Part shown: positions 9,286 through 18,329 of the stretch, one piece after another | How positions within the stretch are numbered: the first letter of the stretch is position 1 | Layout of the letters: each line of letters starts with the position of its first letter | DNA from: Variibacter gotjawalensis | Lineage (GTDB): Bacteria > Pseudomonadota > Alphaproteobacteria > Rhizobiales > Xanthobacteraceae | Assembly (NCBI RefSeq): GCF_002355335.1 | Contig: NZ_AP014946.1 | Coordinates: forward strand, 2,309,501 to 2,373,500 | Length of the DNA stretch: 64,000 nt | Direction of reading: 5' to 3' | Notes under the pieces: model-generated | What the model was told of the DNA's origin: nothing | What the model saw: only the letters and a program-made list of their open reading frames with translations | Database searches by the model: none | Made by a program: the position numbers and the translations under genes

Positions 9286-9567
9286 TGTTATTCTCCGGCC
9301 CACTCTGTGAGGGCGTTGTTCGTTGCGCGATGTATGCGGCTAACGTTTCGCGAATATGTCTCTGCTGTTTCGTCGCTGCTTTGTTTCCGAGGTTCATTCG
9401 CTGCGAGCTGAAATGACAATTGGTCGCACACGAATGCGTGTCATCCGCCAAACGGCGCATGCGGGCTTCTGGTTTCGTTTGAATTTCGCTGTTGTGCCGA
9501 GCCGCGTTCGCCAGCAATCTCGCCCGAACGAAAATCGAGTGATAGAAGCGTGCCGAGTAGGGAACCG

Positions 9568-10527
9568 GTGAGCCTCGTGTATCGAACTGCAATCGTCGTG
9601 GCGTTGTGGGCGGCTTTGGCGTCTCAGCATGCCAACGCACAACCGTTTCCGAGCCGTCCGGTTCAAATCGTCAATCCGTCCGTACCCGGCAGCACGACCG
9701 ATATCTTGGCGCGCGCGCTCGCGGCGGCTCTTTCGGCGCGGCTTGGCCAGCCATTTCAAGTGGTCAATCGGGCAGGCGGCGGCGGTTCTTTGGGCACCGC
9801 ATCGGTCGCGCACGCGATGCCGGACGGCTACACACTATTTTTCGGCGCGACATATGTTTTGACCGTGCTCCCGGCGATGCGTGCCGTGGAGGCCGCCTAC
9901 ACGTCCGACTCTCTGACCCCGATCTGCCAGACCGTGTCGAACGCGATGGTCTTGGCTGTTCGCGCCGATTCGCCGTTTCAGACCGTGAACGATCTTGTCG
10001 AGGCGGCTCGCAGCGCGCCCGGTACGATCAAATACGGCCATCAGGGCATCGGAACGATCCCGAACCTTGCCATGGAAGAGTTCCTGGACGTCTCGAAGCT
10101 GAAGATCGAGGCAGCGGCCTCGCGTAGCGAGGGCGGAGCGCTGTCCGAGCTATTGGCCGGCACTGTCGATGTTGCCGTTGTCGTCCAAGGTACGGTCGTC
10201 GGCCGCGATGTCCGCATTCTCGGCATCTTCACCGAGGAGCGGCACCCGCGGTTTCCGGAGGTGCCGACGATCCGGGAGCAGGGGTTCGAGGTTGCACCTG
10301 TCAGCATCGGCGGCCTGATGGCGCCGGCCGCCACGCCTCGCGAGGTGGTGACGCGGCTGGCGGCCGCCTGCGAGCAGGCCGCCAAGGACCCGATCTACGT
10401 CGAGGCGGCGCGGCAGGTCGGCCAGCCGGACAGTTACTTCGCCAATATCGCGACCTTTCGGCACCGGCTAAACCGCGACATCGACATCAAAAAAAAGCTG
10501 CTGGGCCGCATGGAGCTGGCGAAATAG
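9568..10527 (+). CDS. Bug/TctC-family tripartite tricarboxylate receptor (1 of 5)
   Basis: About 319 residues. A signal peptide ends near ASQHANA, then FPSRPVQIVNPS, the typical mature N-terminus of Bug periplasmic binding proteins (usual form PxRPIxIIVPF). Also present are NRAGGGGSLG, the DGYTLFFG-type segment, and the C-terminal PREVVTRLAAACEQA. These proteins capture carboxylates for TctA/TctB permeases, which are absent here. The binding-loop sequence NPSVPGSTTDI differs from the usual PFxxGGxxD. Start uncertain: GTG 9568 follows AGGGA; GTG 9550 is the alternative. Confidence 0.8.
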   Translation: MSLVYRTAIVVALWAALASQHANAQPFPSRPVQIVNPSVPGSTTDILARALAAALSARLGQPFQVVNRAGGGGSLGTASVAHAMPDGYTLFFGATYVLTVLPAMRAVEAAYTSDSLTPICQTVSNAMVLAVRADSPFQTVNDLVEAARSAPGTIKYGHQGIGTIPNLAMEEFLDVSKLKIEAAASRSEGGALSELLAGTVDVAVVVQGTVVGRDVRILGIFTEERHPRFPEVPTIREQGFEVAPVSIGGLMAPAATPREVVTRLAAACEQAAKDPIYVEAARQVGQPDSYFANIATFRHRLNRDIDIKKKLLGRMELAK

Positions 10528-10700
10528 CGGGACTCTGGCTGGAAACCCGCGCGAATTCGATCAAATTTGAATAGTCCCAATTAATCCTGAGTGTTGCTTT
10601 TCGGCTGCTCGACTTTCGGTTGTCCTCAAGTCACATATGATGGGTCGATTCTATTTGGGCTGATTTGCCTGGGCTTTGGCCCCGGCATGGGGAAAGTGAC

Positions 10701-11153
10701 ATGAAGAAAATCCTGTGTGCAGCAGTGGCCGCCGTTGCGGTTCTCGCCTCGTTCGTTGCCCCCGCTAGCGCGCAGTCGCGCGGCGGTTATCCGCACGTCC
10801 AGATCGGTCCGTTCGATCTCGGCGATGCCCGCATCTTCTGGAGCGGCGTGATTGTTGGTGGCGCCATGACTGGCACCTACTACGCAATCGAGCACAAGCG
10901 CTTCCTCAATGCAGGCGGCGGCCGTCACTTCAACACCGGCGCTTGGGGCCTCACCACGGTGGGCTGCATGGCGCTGACGCCGATGGTTGCGGCTGCTTGG
11001 GTGCACAACACCGAAGGTCGTCCGCTGACCCAGCGTGAAGCGATGGGCATGGGCGCAAACTGCGTCGTGCCGTTCCTTGGTGGTCTCGTCGTCGACGCGA
11101 TGTTCGACGCGAACCCGCAGTGGGAACCCGTTCCGGCGCGTCGCCGCCGCTAA
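10701..11153 (+). CDS. Hypothetical exported membrane protein
   Basis: A 150-residue protein. The start is ATG 10701 (GGGGAAAGTGAC just upstream). Residues 1-25 are a signal peptide (KKILCAAVAAVAVLASF, ending ASA). The remainder has two moderately hydrophobic stretches (IFWSGVIVGGAMTGTYYAI near 40 and WGLTTVGCMALTPMVAAAW near 80) and a basic C-terminus. I do not recognise a family. Two Cys (near 85 and 120) remain after cleavage. It is monocistronic by spacing. Confidence 0.6.
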   Translation: MKKILCAAVAAVAVLASFVAPASAQSRGGYPHVQIGPFDLGDARIFWSGVIVGGAMTGTYYAIEHKRFLNAGGGRHFNTGAWGLTTVGCMALTPMVAAAWVHNTEGRPLTQREAMGMGANCVVPFLGGLVVDAMFDANPQWEPVPARRRR

Positions 11154-11194
11154 CCGCGGCTAAAGACTATTCAGCAATATTCTGGCTGAAGCGC

Positions 11195-11217
11195 GAGGGG
11201 CGGGTACACCGCCCCTC
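11195..11217. other. GC-rich hairpin
   Basis: GAGGGGCGG and CCGCCCCTC form a 9-bp perfect stem around a 5-base loop, 40 bp after the preceding stop. No T-run follows, so it is not a typical intrinsic terminator; it may block 3' exonucleases or terminate with Rho. Confidence 0.4.
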
Positions 11218-11326
11218 ATCGCGTTAGGACATTGTTCATACAACTTTTCCACATCTGGCCCGTACCTTCGGAATGGGCCAAACCCTATATGTGGGTTGTG
11301 AGAATAACGCGGGGCGCTGCCGGGTA

Positions 11327-12592
11327 ATGAGTATCACCCAATCGTTCGACCGTGACGTGAAGTTGGCCAAGGTTCAGGCCTCGACGTCGGCTGCGCCATC
11401 CGTAACGGTATCTGAGAACAGCCTTGCCGCGCCCGTGCTTGGCGCCGGCTGGAAAGTCGTTGTCGTCACGGGCCGCGAATTGGCGGATCAGCCGCGCTGG
11501 CAGCGCGCTTTCGCCGAGCAGCGCAAAGACCGCCGCTATTACGAGATCGTCGAGAACACGGTCGAGGGCTCGTTCGAGCATCGCTACTTCGTGTTCCTCG
11601 ATCAGCACGGCGAAGCGAGGGCCATCCAGCCGTTCTTCCTCCTCGACCAAGATCTGCTCGCCGGCGTCGGCGCGACCATTCAGAATGCGGTCGCCAAAGT
11701 CCGCCGCGTGTGGCCGCGCTTCATGCGGCTGCGCACATTGATGGTTGGCTGCGCGGCTGGCGAAGGTCATCTCGATGCCACAACGGCGGGAGAGCGCCAC
11801 GCCATCGGGGCTGCACTTGCGGGCTCGCTGCGCAAACATGCGCGCGCCATGAAGGCACCGATCGTGGTGCTGAAGGAATTTGCCTCGCGGTACCGCGACG
11901 CGCTCGCGGTCCTGCGCGATAACGCCGGCTTCACGCGCGTTCCCAGCCTGCCGATGACGCAGCTGCGTTTGGACTTCGACAACTTCGACGACTACATGCA
12001 GAAGAAGCTGAGCCGCATCGCGCGCAAGGATCTGCGCCGCAAATTCAAAGCGGCTGCCAAAGCTGACCCGATCGAGATGACAGTCGTGCGCGACGTCAGC
12101 GATGTCATCGACGAGATTTATCCGCTCTATCTCAACGTCTACGAGCGCTCGAGCCTGCACTTCGAGAAGCTGACGAAGGAATACCTTATCGAACTCGGCC
12201 GCCGTATGCCGGATCGCGTTCGCTTTTTCCTCTGGCGTCAGAACGGCAAGATCGTCGCGTTCAACCTCTGCATGGTGCACGCCGACGCGATCTATGACGA
12301 ATACATCGGCCTCGATTACACGGTCGCGCTGAACCTGCACCTCTATCACTACACGTTCCGTGACGTGATGAATTGGGCGATCGCGCAAGGTTACAAGCGC
12401 TTCGTCAGCAACGGCCTCAACTACGATCCGAAGCTGCATCTCCGTCAGGAGTTGGCGCCGATCGATCTCTACGTGCGTCACACGTCTGCCATTGCGAACT
12501 TCGGTCTCGGCATCGCGCTGCCGTTGCTCGAGCCGACGCGCTACGACAAGACGCTCAAGAAATTCCCCAACTACGCCGACTTGTGGGGCTGA
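11327..12592 (+). CDS. FemAB/GNAT-like peptidoglycan- or polysaccharide-linked acyltransferase family protein
   Basis: A 421-residue protein of the GNAT-superfamily group that includes FemAB-like and BioF2-like transferases. The first domain has the fragment SRIARKDLRRKFKAA near 225, which in this family begins the second GNAT unit, followed by YPLYLNVYERSSLHFEKL, VAFNLCMVHADAIYDEY and GYKRFVSNGLNYDPKL. Related proteins are often annotated 'peptidogalycan biosynthesis protein'. It is only distantly like the tandem pair at 3200-5528. ATG 11327 is preferred; ATG 11273 gives an 18-residue extension with no family-like sequence. Substrate unknown. Confidence 0.65.
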   Translation: MSITQSFDRDVKLAKVQASTSAAPSVTVSENSLAAPVLGAGWKVVVVTGRELADQPRWQRAFAEQRKDRRYYEIVENTVEGSFEHRYFVFLDQHGEARAIQPFFLLDQDLLAGVGATIQNAVAKVRRVWPRFMRLRTLMVGCAAGEGHLDATTAGERHAIGAALAGSLRKHARAMKAPIVVLKEFASRYRDALAVLRDNAGFTRVPSLPMTQLRLDFDNFDDYMQKKLSRIARKDLRRKFKAAAKADPIEMTVVRDVSDVIDEIYPLYLNVYERSSLHFEKLTKEYLIELGRRMPDRVRFFLWRQNGKIVAFNLCMVHADAIYDEYIGLDYTVALNLHLYHYTFRDVMNWAIAQGYKRFVSNGLNYDPKLHLRQELAPIDLYVRHTSAIANFGLGIALPLLEPTRYDKTLKKFPNYADLWG

Positions 12593-12610
12593 GGCTTCTC
12601 AGCATTCTCC

Positions 12611-12700
12611 GTCATGGCCCGGCTTGTCCGGGCCATCCACGTCTTTCTGATCTGTGGGGCTAATTAAGACGTGGATGGCCCGCATTAAGCGGGCCATGAC
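12611..12700. repeat. REP-like doublet, family A (GTCATGGCCCG)
   Basis: Two inverted copies of one unit. The left unit starts GTCATGGCCCG and runs to GGGCCATCCACGTC; the right unit is its mirror, from GACGTGGATGGCCCGC to GCGGGCCATGAC. Each unit carries its own GGCCCG...CGGGCC hairpin. Related copies are at 32987-33019 (single unit) and 54294-54390 (doublet), so this is a dispersed repeat family. Confidence 0.85.
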
Positions 12701-12753
12701 GAACGATAGGTCGCGCTCCGTAAGCGACGGCAGGTGATTGCTGTTCAAATCGA

Positions 12754-12933
12754 TTAGTACGAGCGGCCCTTCAGCGTATCCTTCAATTTACCGAAAGCGT
12801 TCTGAACCTTGCCGGCGACCTTGTCGGCCTTGCCTTCGACGCGAAGCTGTGTGCTGCCGGTGATTTTTCCGGCCGTGTCTTTGATCGATCCTTTGATCTG
12901 CTTCGCCGCGCCTTTGATTCGGTTCTTGTCCAT
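12754..12933 (-). CDS. CsbD-family stress-response protein
   Basis: A 59-residue protein that begins MDKNRIKGAAKQIKGSIKD and continues AGKITGSTQLRVEGKADKV, then QNAFGKLKD. The Lys/Ala/Gly-rich repeats with KGxxKQ and EGKADKxxGxxQ are the CsbD signature. These small, probably helical or disordered cytoplasmic proteins accumulate under general stress (sigma-B in Bacillus, general stress response in alphaproteobacteria); their activity is not known. A strong GGAGG lies 6 bases before ATG at 12933. It is too short to be caught by typical gene-length cutoffs. Confidence 0.9.
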   Translation of the reverse strand: MDKNRIKGAAKQIKGSIKDTAGKITGSTQLRVEGKADKVAGKVQNAFGKLKDTLKGRSY

Positions 12934-12983
12934 GCGGTCCTCCCGATGATCAAACCAACGTGGACCGCGCTCGGCAAGTTCCC

Positions 12984-13661
12984 TCAGGTGCTTTCAGGTT
13001 CGACCAATCCGGGATCGTCCTCGCGCACCGAATTCACGCGGCGCGATACACGCCACATCCGCATCGGCTCGGACGGGTAGGGCTTGAGCAACTCGCGCGG
13101 ATCCGCTTCCTCGCTGATCCACCGCTCGCAATCCTCGTTGCGCAGGATCACCGGCATGCGGTGATGGATCTGCGCCATCAGCTCATTCGCGTCGACCGTG
13201 AGCACCGCAAACGTGCGCTGCCACTCGCCGGTCTCCGGATGTTTCCAATTGTCCCACAAGCCGGCGAGCGCGAAGGGTGCGCCATCCTTCATACCGATCG
13301 CGTACGGCTGCTTCGCGCCGCCTTCCTCGCGCCACTCGAAGAAATTGTCGACCGGAATGATACAGCGCCGTTTGGCATAGCTCTCCGCGAACATGCGTGA
13401 GGTCGCGACCGTCTCGGCGCGGATGTTGACGAGCTTCGTCTTCGGCTTCGCGTCCTTGTTGAAGTTCGGCACATAGCCCCAGCGGATCAGGTCGAGCGAG
13501 CGCTCGCTGCTGCGGTGGTTCTCGCGGATGACCAGCAAGTCTTGCCCCGGCGCGCCGTTGTAGCGGCGCGGGATATTGCTGAGTCGGGAGTCGACGATGT
13601 CGAGACCATCGACGAACTGCAACTTGAACGGCTCGCTGAACTGGCTGATGCGTGCGCACAT
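12984..13661 (-). CDS. SOS-response-associated peptidase (SRAP, YedK/HMCES-like)
   Basis: A 225-residue SRAP protein. Starting at ATG 13661 puts Cys at position 2 (MCARISQF), which is required because the exposed Cys2 after Met removal cross-links to abasic sites in single-stranded DNA. Other family motifs: PRRYNGAPGQ, IRWGYVPNF, NIRAETV (the active-site Asn), CIIPVDNFFEW (catalytic Glu) and HHRMPVIL (His). A start 12 codons upstream would hide the cysteine, so it is rejected. Family function is protection of abasic sites in ssDNA at stalled forks. A CsbD gene follows on the same strand, 50 bp away. Confidence 0.9.
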   Translation of the reverse strand: MCARISQFSEPFKLQFVDGLDIVDSRLSNIPRRYNGAPGQDLLVIRENHRSSERSLDLIRWGYVPNFNKDAKPKTKLVNIRAETVATSRMFAESYAKRRCIIPVDNFFEWREEGGAKQPYAIGMKDGAPFALAGLWDNWKHPETGEWQRTFAVLTVDANELMAQIHHRMPVILRNEDCERWISEEADPRELLKPYPSEPMRMWRVSRRVNSVREDDPGLVEPEST

Positions 13662-13794
13662 AGAGAGCTTTTTCGAGTGAAGTGGATACCGGTTCACGTC
13701 AAGAAAATGCGACCAGCAGGAAGCTTAATATGCGAAGCCGTGGCCGCGACCTCAAGGCGGTTGATCGCGCCCGCATGGGTGCTACACAGCCCGG

Positions 13795-14400
13795 ATGACT
13801 GACGCCGCAGAAGCGCACGAGCCCCCGCCGGGTGATCCCGAATACGCCTACAAGCCGTCCGTCATGGGCAGCGCGTGCGCGTTTCGTGCGGCGCCGGACG
13901 AGTTCCACTGGGAGGTCGGCCGCCACGGCGGCGAGGTTCCGTATAGCGATATCCGCGCGATCCGCTTGTCGTTTCGCCCGATCACGCTGGCGAACTATCG
14001 GTTCATCGCAGAGATCTGGGTGAAGGGTCTGCCGAAGCTCACCGTCGCGTCGACCTCATGGCGCAGCATGGTGGAGCAGCAGCGCCGCGATGCCGACTAC
14101 ACGGCGTTTCTGCGCACGCTGCATGAGCGCATCCGCGCGACCGGGTCGACGCCTCAGCTTCTCGTCGGACTGTCGCCGTATTTGTATTGGCCCGGCATCG
14201 TCGCGATGATCGGCATGTTCGTCGCAATGGTGGTGCTGATCTGGCGCACAGTGTCGGCAGGCGTCGGCGGCGCGGCCGCATTTGGCTTTGTATTTATGGC
14301 GCTGTTGGCTTGGCAACTCGGCACATTCTTCTATCGCAATCGTCCCGGTTATTACCGCGCCGATGCGCTGCCGCCGCAAGTCCTGCCGCTCGACAGCTAA
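13795..14400 (+). CDS. Hypothetical membrane protein with two C-terminal TM helices
   Basis: A 201-residue protein. The first 115 residues are soluble and mixed alpha/beta (SDIRAIRLSFRPITLANYRF). Two hydrophobic segments follow, near residues 128-148 and 160-180, and the last 20 residues are polar. A short Pro-rich start (EPPPGDPEYAY) precedes the soluble part. The arrangement resembles small bPH-like domain membrane proteins, but I cannot assign it. Its stop overlaps by four bases the convergent ycjF-like gene. Confidence 0.6.
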   Translation: MTDAAEAHEPPPGDPEYAYKPSVMGSACAFRAAPDEFHWEVGRHGGEVPYSDIRAIRLSFRPITLANYRFIAEIWVKGLPKLTVASTSWRSMVEQQRRDADYTAFLRTLHERIRATGSTPQLLVGLSPYLYWPGIVAMIGMFVAMVVLIWRTVSAGVGGAAAFGFVFMALLAWQLGTFFYRNRPGYYRADALPPQVLPLDS

Positions 14401-15422
14401 ACGTCTTCGTCCTTCGCCTCTCTGCGGCGGACGAAGCCGCTCGCGACATCCGTCATTGTCGGCCGCGGCAATGCCGTGAATGGAAGCGGACGCACGACGT
14501 CGATCGCCGCGAGCCCGAGACGCGCCGTCAGCAGGCCGTTCAACACGCCTTCGCCGAGCTTCGCCGACAGCTTCGCGGCGACGCCGTGGCCAAGCATCTG
14601 CTGCACGATCGAGTCGCCGGCCGCCATGCCGCCGGTGACTGCGAGGTGCGTGATCGTTTCACGCACGAGCCGGATCATTCCGAGCCAGCCGGGGCGTCCG
14701 CCGTAAAGCTCGGCGAGGCGGCGGATCAACCGCACGGCGGTGTAGAGCACGAACAGCATATCGACGGCGGCACGCGGACTGACCGCAGTGACGACCGACA
14801 CGCGCTTCGAAGCATCGGCGACAAGCTGCCGTGCCTCGGCGTCGAGATCCGGAAGGAGTTCGCGCTCGGCAAGGCGCACGAGGTCGGCGCCGTCGATGAT
14901 ATCCTGGCCGTGACTTTCAAGCGCGACGCGCCCGCGAGCGAGACGCGGCACCTTGCGCGCGAAGGCGATCAGATCGCCGATCAATGATCGCCCCGCGTCC
15001 CGATCGTCGCTGGCGAGAATGGCAACGGCGCGCTCGCGCAACGTCTCGACAGCCGCGAGACGCATCAGCCCGATACTCTCGCGCACGACGATGACCAGCA
15101 ACGCAAACGCCGCGACCACCGCCAGCACAAATCCAAGCCAGCCGAGCCATTCGTTGCGGGCGAACAGGTCTTCGACCAGCTTCCAAACCGAGAGGCTCGC
15201 GCCCATCGACACGAGGCCGCCAAGCGCCGACCAGAACACCGTGCCCCAGCGAAAACGCTTGCGTGCGGGCGGCGCCAAGATTTCGGCCGGCAACGCAGCC
15301 TCGGGCTCGGGCTGGATGACGATGTCGGAGCGGCCACGGCTGCGCAGCGGCGCATCCACGTCGCTGATCGCGACATGCGGATCGTCGAGCCGGAAAACGG
15401 CCGGGCGGCGCTGCTCGCTCAT
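14397..15422 (-). CDS. ycjF: YcjF/TIGR01620-family membrane protein
   Basis: A 341-residue protein of the DUF697-containing YcjF family. Residues 1-55 are polar; two adjacent membrane helices follow (near residues 57-80 and 90-113), then a long soluble C-terminal region ending in the DUF697-like LRHLAELYGGRPGW-type helix pattern (LIRRLAELYGGRPGWLGM near 240). E. coli ycjF is paired with ycjX in the phage-shock (psp) region. Here it follows ycjX with a 4-bp overlap (ATGA), so the two are translationally coupled. Function is envelope-stress related at best; no enzyme is known. Confidence 0.8.
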   Translation of the reverse strand: MSEQRRPAVFRLDDPHVAISDVDAPLRSRGRSDIVIQPEPEAALPAEILAPPARKRFRWGTVFWSALGGLVSMGASLSVWKLVEDLFARNEWLGWLGFVLAVVAAFALLVIVVRESIGLMRLAAVETLRERAVAILASDDRDAGRSLIGDLIAFARKVPRLARGRVALESHGQDIIDGADLVRLAERELLPDLDAEARQLVADASKRVSVVTAVSPRAAVDMLFVLYTAVRLIRRLAELYGGRPGWLGMIRLVRETITHLAVTGGMAAGDSIVQQMLGHGVAAKLSAKLGEGVLNGLLTARLGLAAIDVVRPLPFTALPRPTMTDVASGFVRRREAKDEDV

Positions 15423-16891
15423 GCCAATTTGTCTCCGATCAGGAATTGGAGCGCACGGTCGAGACGTATGTGGGGGAGCGATGGCGGCTTGTCACCCTCA
15501 CGCTCGCGCAGCGGCGGGCGGAAGCGCAGGAACCGGTAGTCGCTGTCTGTTCCGGCGCCACTCGTGAGCCCGCGAAAACCGGTACCGGCAGGATCGAAGA
15601 GCTTCGAGGGATCCTCCGGCAGATCGCCTGGAAACACCGCGGTCTCGGACTGGCCATCGAAGGTCTGGCCGGCAATCGTTTCGCCGTTCAGCGGCGTGCC
15701 CATGATCGAGGGCAGGCGGTCGCGTCCGACCGCTACCATCGCCTCGCGCGTCGCCCGCACGGCCGCGAGCGCCACGACGTCGATCGCGGCGCCTGTGAAC
15801 TTCGCGCGGTCGATCGCGGTCGCGATCATGCGCGAGAGAATGCGCTCGAGTCGGTCATGGCTGGTGTGGTGGAGGTGATCGGCCTTTGTCGCCGCAAACA
15901 AAATGCGGTCGACACGCGGACGAAACAGCGAACTCCACAGCGTCTGCCGTCCGACACGGAAGCAGTCGAGAATTTCGGTGAGCGTCGCCTGCAGATCCTG
16001 AAGTGCGTCCGGCCCTGCGTTGAAGGCCGCCAGCGCATCGACGAGCACGATCTGCCGGTCGAGCCGCGCGAAGTGCTCGCGGAAAAACGGCCGCACCAGC
16101 ACGTCCTTGTAAGCCTCGAAGCGGCGCTCCATCATCGCGGCAAGCGAGCCGTCGGCGATCTCGACGCCGGGCGATAATTCGATCGGCGCGAAGGTGAGGG
16201 CGGGCGAGCCTTCAAGATCGCCCGGCATCAGGAAGCGGCCGGGCGGCAGCAGGCTCATCGCGAATTTGTCTTCGCGGCACGCGCGCAGATACGACGTGAA
16301 TAGCCGCGCGGCATCCTGCACGACGGCTTCGTCCGCCGGCGCATCCGGATTGAGAGTCTTCAGGTTCGCGTGCCATTCGCCGGCAAGTCCGGCGCGCGTG
16401 CCCTGCCGGGACCGCGTGATCGTATCGGCCGACCACTCCGCATAGGTCTTCGTCAGCAACGGCAGATCGAGGAGCCACTCACCCGGATAATCGACGATGT
16501 CGAGCGTCAGCGTACGGTCCGCGCCGCCGCCCGCCGGCTGATAGTCGATGACGAGCCGCAGCTCGCTGATGCGCCGCGTCGAGTCGGGCCAGACGCGTGC
16601 GTCGACCAGCGCCTTGAGATGGTTCTCGTAGTCGAAGCGCGGCACGTTATCGTCCGGCTGCGGCGCCAGCCTCGCTCCCGTGATGCGGCCTTTTGCCAAA
16701 GCCTCGAAGACGGGCAGGCGACCACCTTGCGTCAATGCATGGACGAGCGCCGTGATGAACACCGTCTTGCCGGAGCGGGAGAGGCCGGTCACGCCGAGCC
16801 GCAGCGTCGGGTTGAACAGGCCCGCCGTATAGTCGCCGAGCGCGCGCGCCGTGATGCGCGTCTCTTCGGTGAGTTGGGTCAGCCAGTTCAT
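15419..16891 (-). CDS. ycjX: YcjX-family GTPase-like protein
   Basis: A 490-residue protein. The P-loop GLSRSGKTVF is near residue 34 and a long conserved C-terminal region contains DIVDYPGEWLLDLPLL near 130 (the DxxG-like switch region), a TKADHLHHTSHDRLE segment near 336 (resembling the guanine-specificity motif with flanking helix) and FRGLTSGAGTDSDYRFLRF at the end. YcjX proteins are putative ATP/GTP-binding partners of YcjF at the membrane. The pair is cotranscribed; its upstream neighbour on the same strand is the SixA-like phosphatase gene. Confidence 0.88.
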   Translation of the reverse strand: MNWLTQLTEETRITARALGDYTAGLFNPTLRLGVTGLSRSGKTVFITALVHALTQGGRLPVFEALAKGRITGARLAPQPDDNVPRFDYENHLKALVDARVWPDSTRRISELRLVIDYQPAGGGADRTLTLDIVDYPGEWLLDLPLLTKTYAEWSADTITRSRQGTRAGLAGEWHANLKTLNPDAPADEAVVQDAARLFTSYLRACREDKFAMSLLPPGRFLMPGDLEGSPALTFAPIELSPGVEIADGSLAAMMERRFEAYKDVLVRPFFREHFARLDRQIVLVDALAAFNAGPDALQDLQATLTEILDCFRVGRQTLWSSLFRPRVDRILFAATKADHLHHTSHDRLERILSRMIATAIDRAKFTGAAIDVVALAAVRATREAMVAVGRDRLPSIMGTPLNGETIAGQTFDGQSETAVFPGDLPEDPSKLFDPAGTGFRGLTSGAGTDSDYRFLRFRPPLREREGDKPPSLPHIRLDRALQFLIGDKLA

Positions 16892-16927
16892 GCGGCGGAG
16901 ATAAGCACGAGACCCGGCGTGTACAAA

Positions 16928-17449
16928 CTATTCGAGCCGCAGCGAGCGCGGCGTCACGAACCGGTCGAGCCGCCCGGTGCCTTGCGCAATGTCGCTCCAG
17001 CTGTCGGTCGCGAAATCGATGACGGCCAGCGCTGCGGTCGGGAACTTCTCGTCCATCGCATCGCGTGAGACCGGATCGCCCATCGTGACCAGGCTGTCGG
17101 CAAGCTCTTCCATCGCCGGATTGTGCCCGACGACGAGCAAGGCATGCACGTCCGGCTGCGTCTCGCGGATGACGCGGAGCAGCTTGTCGGCCGAGGCATC
17201 GTAAACGCGCGGCTCGATCGTCGAGGCCGGTGGCTCCTTGTAGGCGCCGGAGACAAGCTCCCAGGTCTCGCGCGTCCGCTGTGCGCTCGATACGAGGGCG
17301 AGGTCGGGCACCAGCGCCTGACCCGCCATATATTCGCCGACGCGAGGCGCTGCGCTGCGACCGCGTGCCGATAACACGCGGTCGATGTCCGCCTGACCGG
17401 CTTCGGACCAGTCGGACTTCGCGTGTCGGAGCAACATCAAGCGACGCAT
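16928..17449 (-). CDS. SixA-like histidine phosphatase
   Basis: A 173-residue member of the histidine phosphatase (phosphoglycerate-mutase-like) superfamily. It begins with RRLMLLRHAKSDW, which holds the phospho-accepting His (RHA), and has VGHNPAMEEL near 109, the second active-site His with its characteristic HNP. Length and motifs fit SixA, which removes phosphate from histidine-phosphotransfer proteins; in alphaproteobacteria the target is unknown. It is 28 bp after the MoxR gene on the same strand and 36 bp ahead of ycjX, consistent with one transcription unit moxR-sixA-ycjX-ycjF. Confidence 0.85.
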   Translation of the reverse strand: MRRLMLLRHAKSDWSEAGQADIDRVLSARGRSAAPRVGEYMAGQALVPDLALVSSAQRTRETWELVSGAYKEPPASTIEPRVYDASADKLLRVIRETQPDVHALLVVGHNPAMEELADSLVTMGDPVSRDAMDEKFPTAALAVIDFATDSWSDIAQGTGRLDRFVTPRSLRLE

Positions 17450-17477
17450 CGTCGTCAGTCTCTCGGCGAAAACGTCT

Positions 17478-18329
17478 CTACTGCGGGCGGCCTTCGCGCC
17501 GCGTCATAAAGGCAAGACGTTCGAACAGGTGGACGTCCTGTTCGTTCTTGATCAGCGCGCCATGCAGCGGCGGAATGAGCTTCTTCGGATCGCGCTCGCG
17601 CAGCGTCTCCGGCCCGATGTCTTCGACCATTAGAAGCTTCAACCAATCGAGCAGCTCCGACGTCGACGGCTTCTTCTTCATGCCCGGCACATCGCGGATT
17701 TCGTAGAAGAGCCGCAGCGCTTCGGCAACGAGGCGCTGCTTGATGCCCGGGAAATGGACGTCGACGATGGCCTGCATCGTCTCCTGATCCGGGAAGCGGA
17801 TGTAGTGGAAGAAGCAGCGGCGCAGGAACGCGTCCGGCAGTTCCTTCTCGTTGTTTGACGTGATGATGACGACCGGGCGTTGCTTCGCCTTCACGATCTC
17901 GCCGGTCTCGTAGACGAAGAACTCCATGCGATCGAGCTCTTGCAGCAGATCGTTCGGGAATTCGATGTCCGCCTTGTCGATCTCGTCGATCAGCAGAACC
18001 GGGCGGCCTTCATGCGTAAAGGCTTCCCACAATTTGCCGCGCTTGATGTAGTTGCGGATGTCCTTGACGCGCTCGTCGCCGAGCTGCGAGTCACGCAGTC
18101 GCGTCACCGCGTCGTATTCGTAGAGACCTTGTTGCGCCTTGGTGGTCGACTTGATGTGCCATTCGAGTAGCGGAGCGCCGAGCGCCTTGGCGACTTCGAT
18201 GGCCAGCACGGTCTTGCCGGTTCCGGGTTCGCCTTTGACCAGCAGGGGGCGTTCGAGGGCAATCGCGGCATTCACCGCAACCTTGAGATCTTCGGTTGCC
18301 ACATAGGCGCTGGTTCCGTCGAAACGCAT
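17478..18329 (-). CDS. MoxR-family AAA+ ATPase
   Basis: A 283-residue AAA+ ATPase. Walker A is GEPGTGKTVLA near residue 37, Walker B is LLIDEIDKADIEF near 112, and the sensor-1 region is IITSNNEKELPDAFLRRCFFHYIRFP near 155, in order. MoxR proteins use ATP to remodel target proteins, usually together with a VWA partner. The CoxE-like gene at 5630-6805 in this window is the obvious candidate partner but is 11 kb away. It heads a same-strand cluster with the SixA-like and ycjX-ycjF genes. Confidence 0.88.
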   Translation of the reverse strand: MRFDGTSAYVATEDLKVAVNAAIALERPLLVKGEPGTGKTVLAIEVAKALGAPLLEWHIKSTTKAQQGLYEYDAVTRLRDSQLGDERVKDIRNYIKRGKLWEAFTHEGRPVLLIDEIDKADIEFPNDLLQELDRMEFFVYETGEIVKAKQRPVVIITSNNEKELPDAFLRRCFFHYIRFPDQETMQAIVDVHFPGIKQRLVAEALRLFYEIRDVPGMKKKPSTSELLDWLKLLMVEDIGPETLRERDPKKLIPPLHGALIKNEQDVHLFERLAFMTRREGRPQ

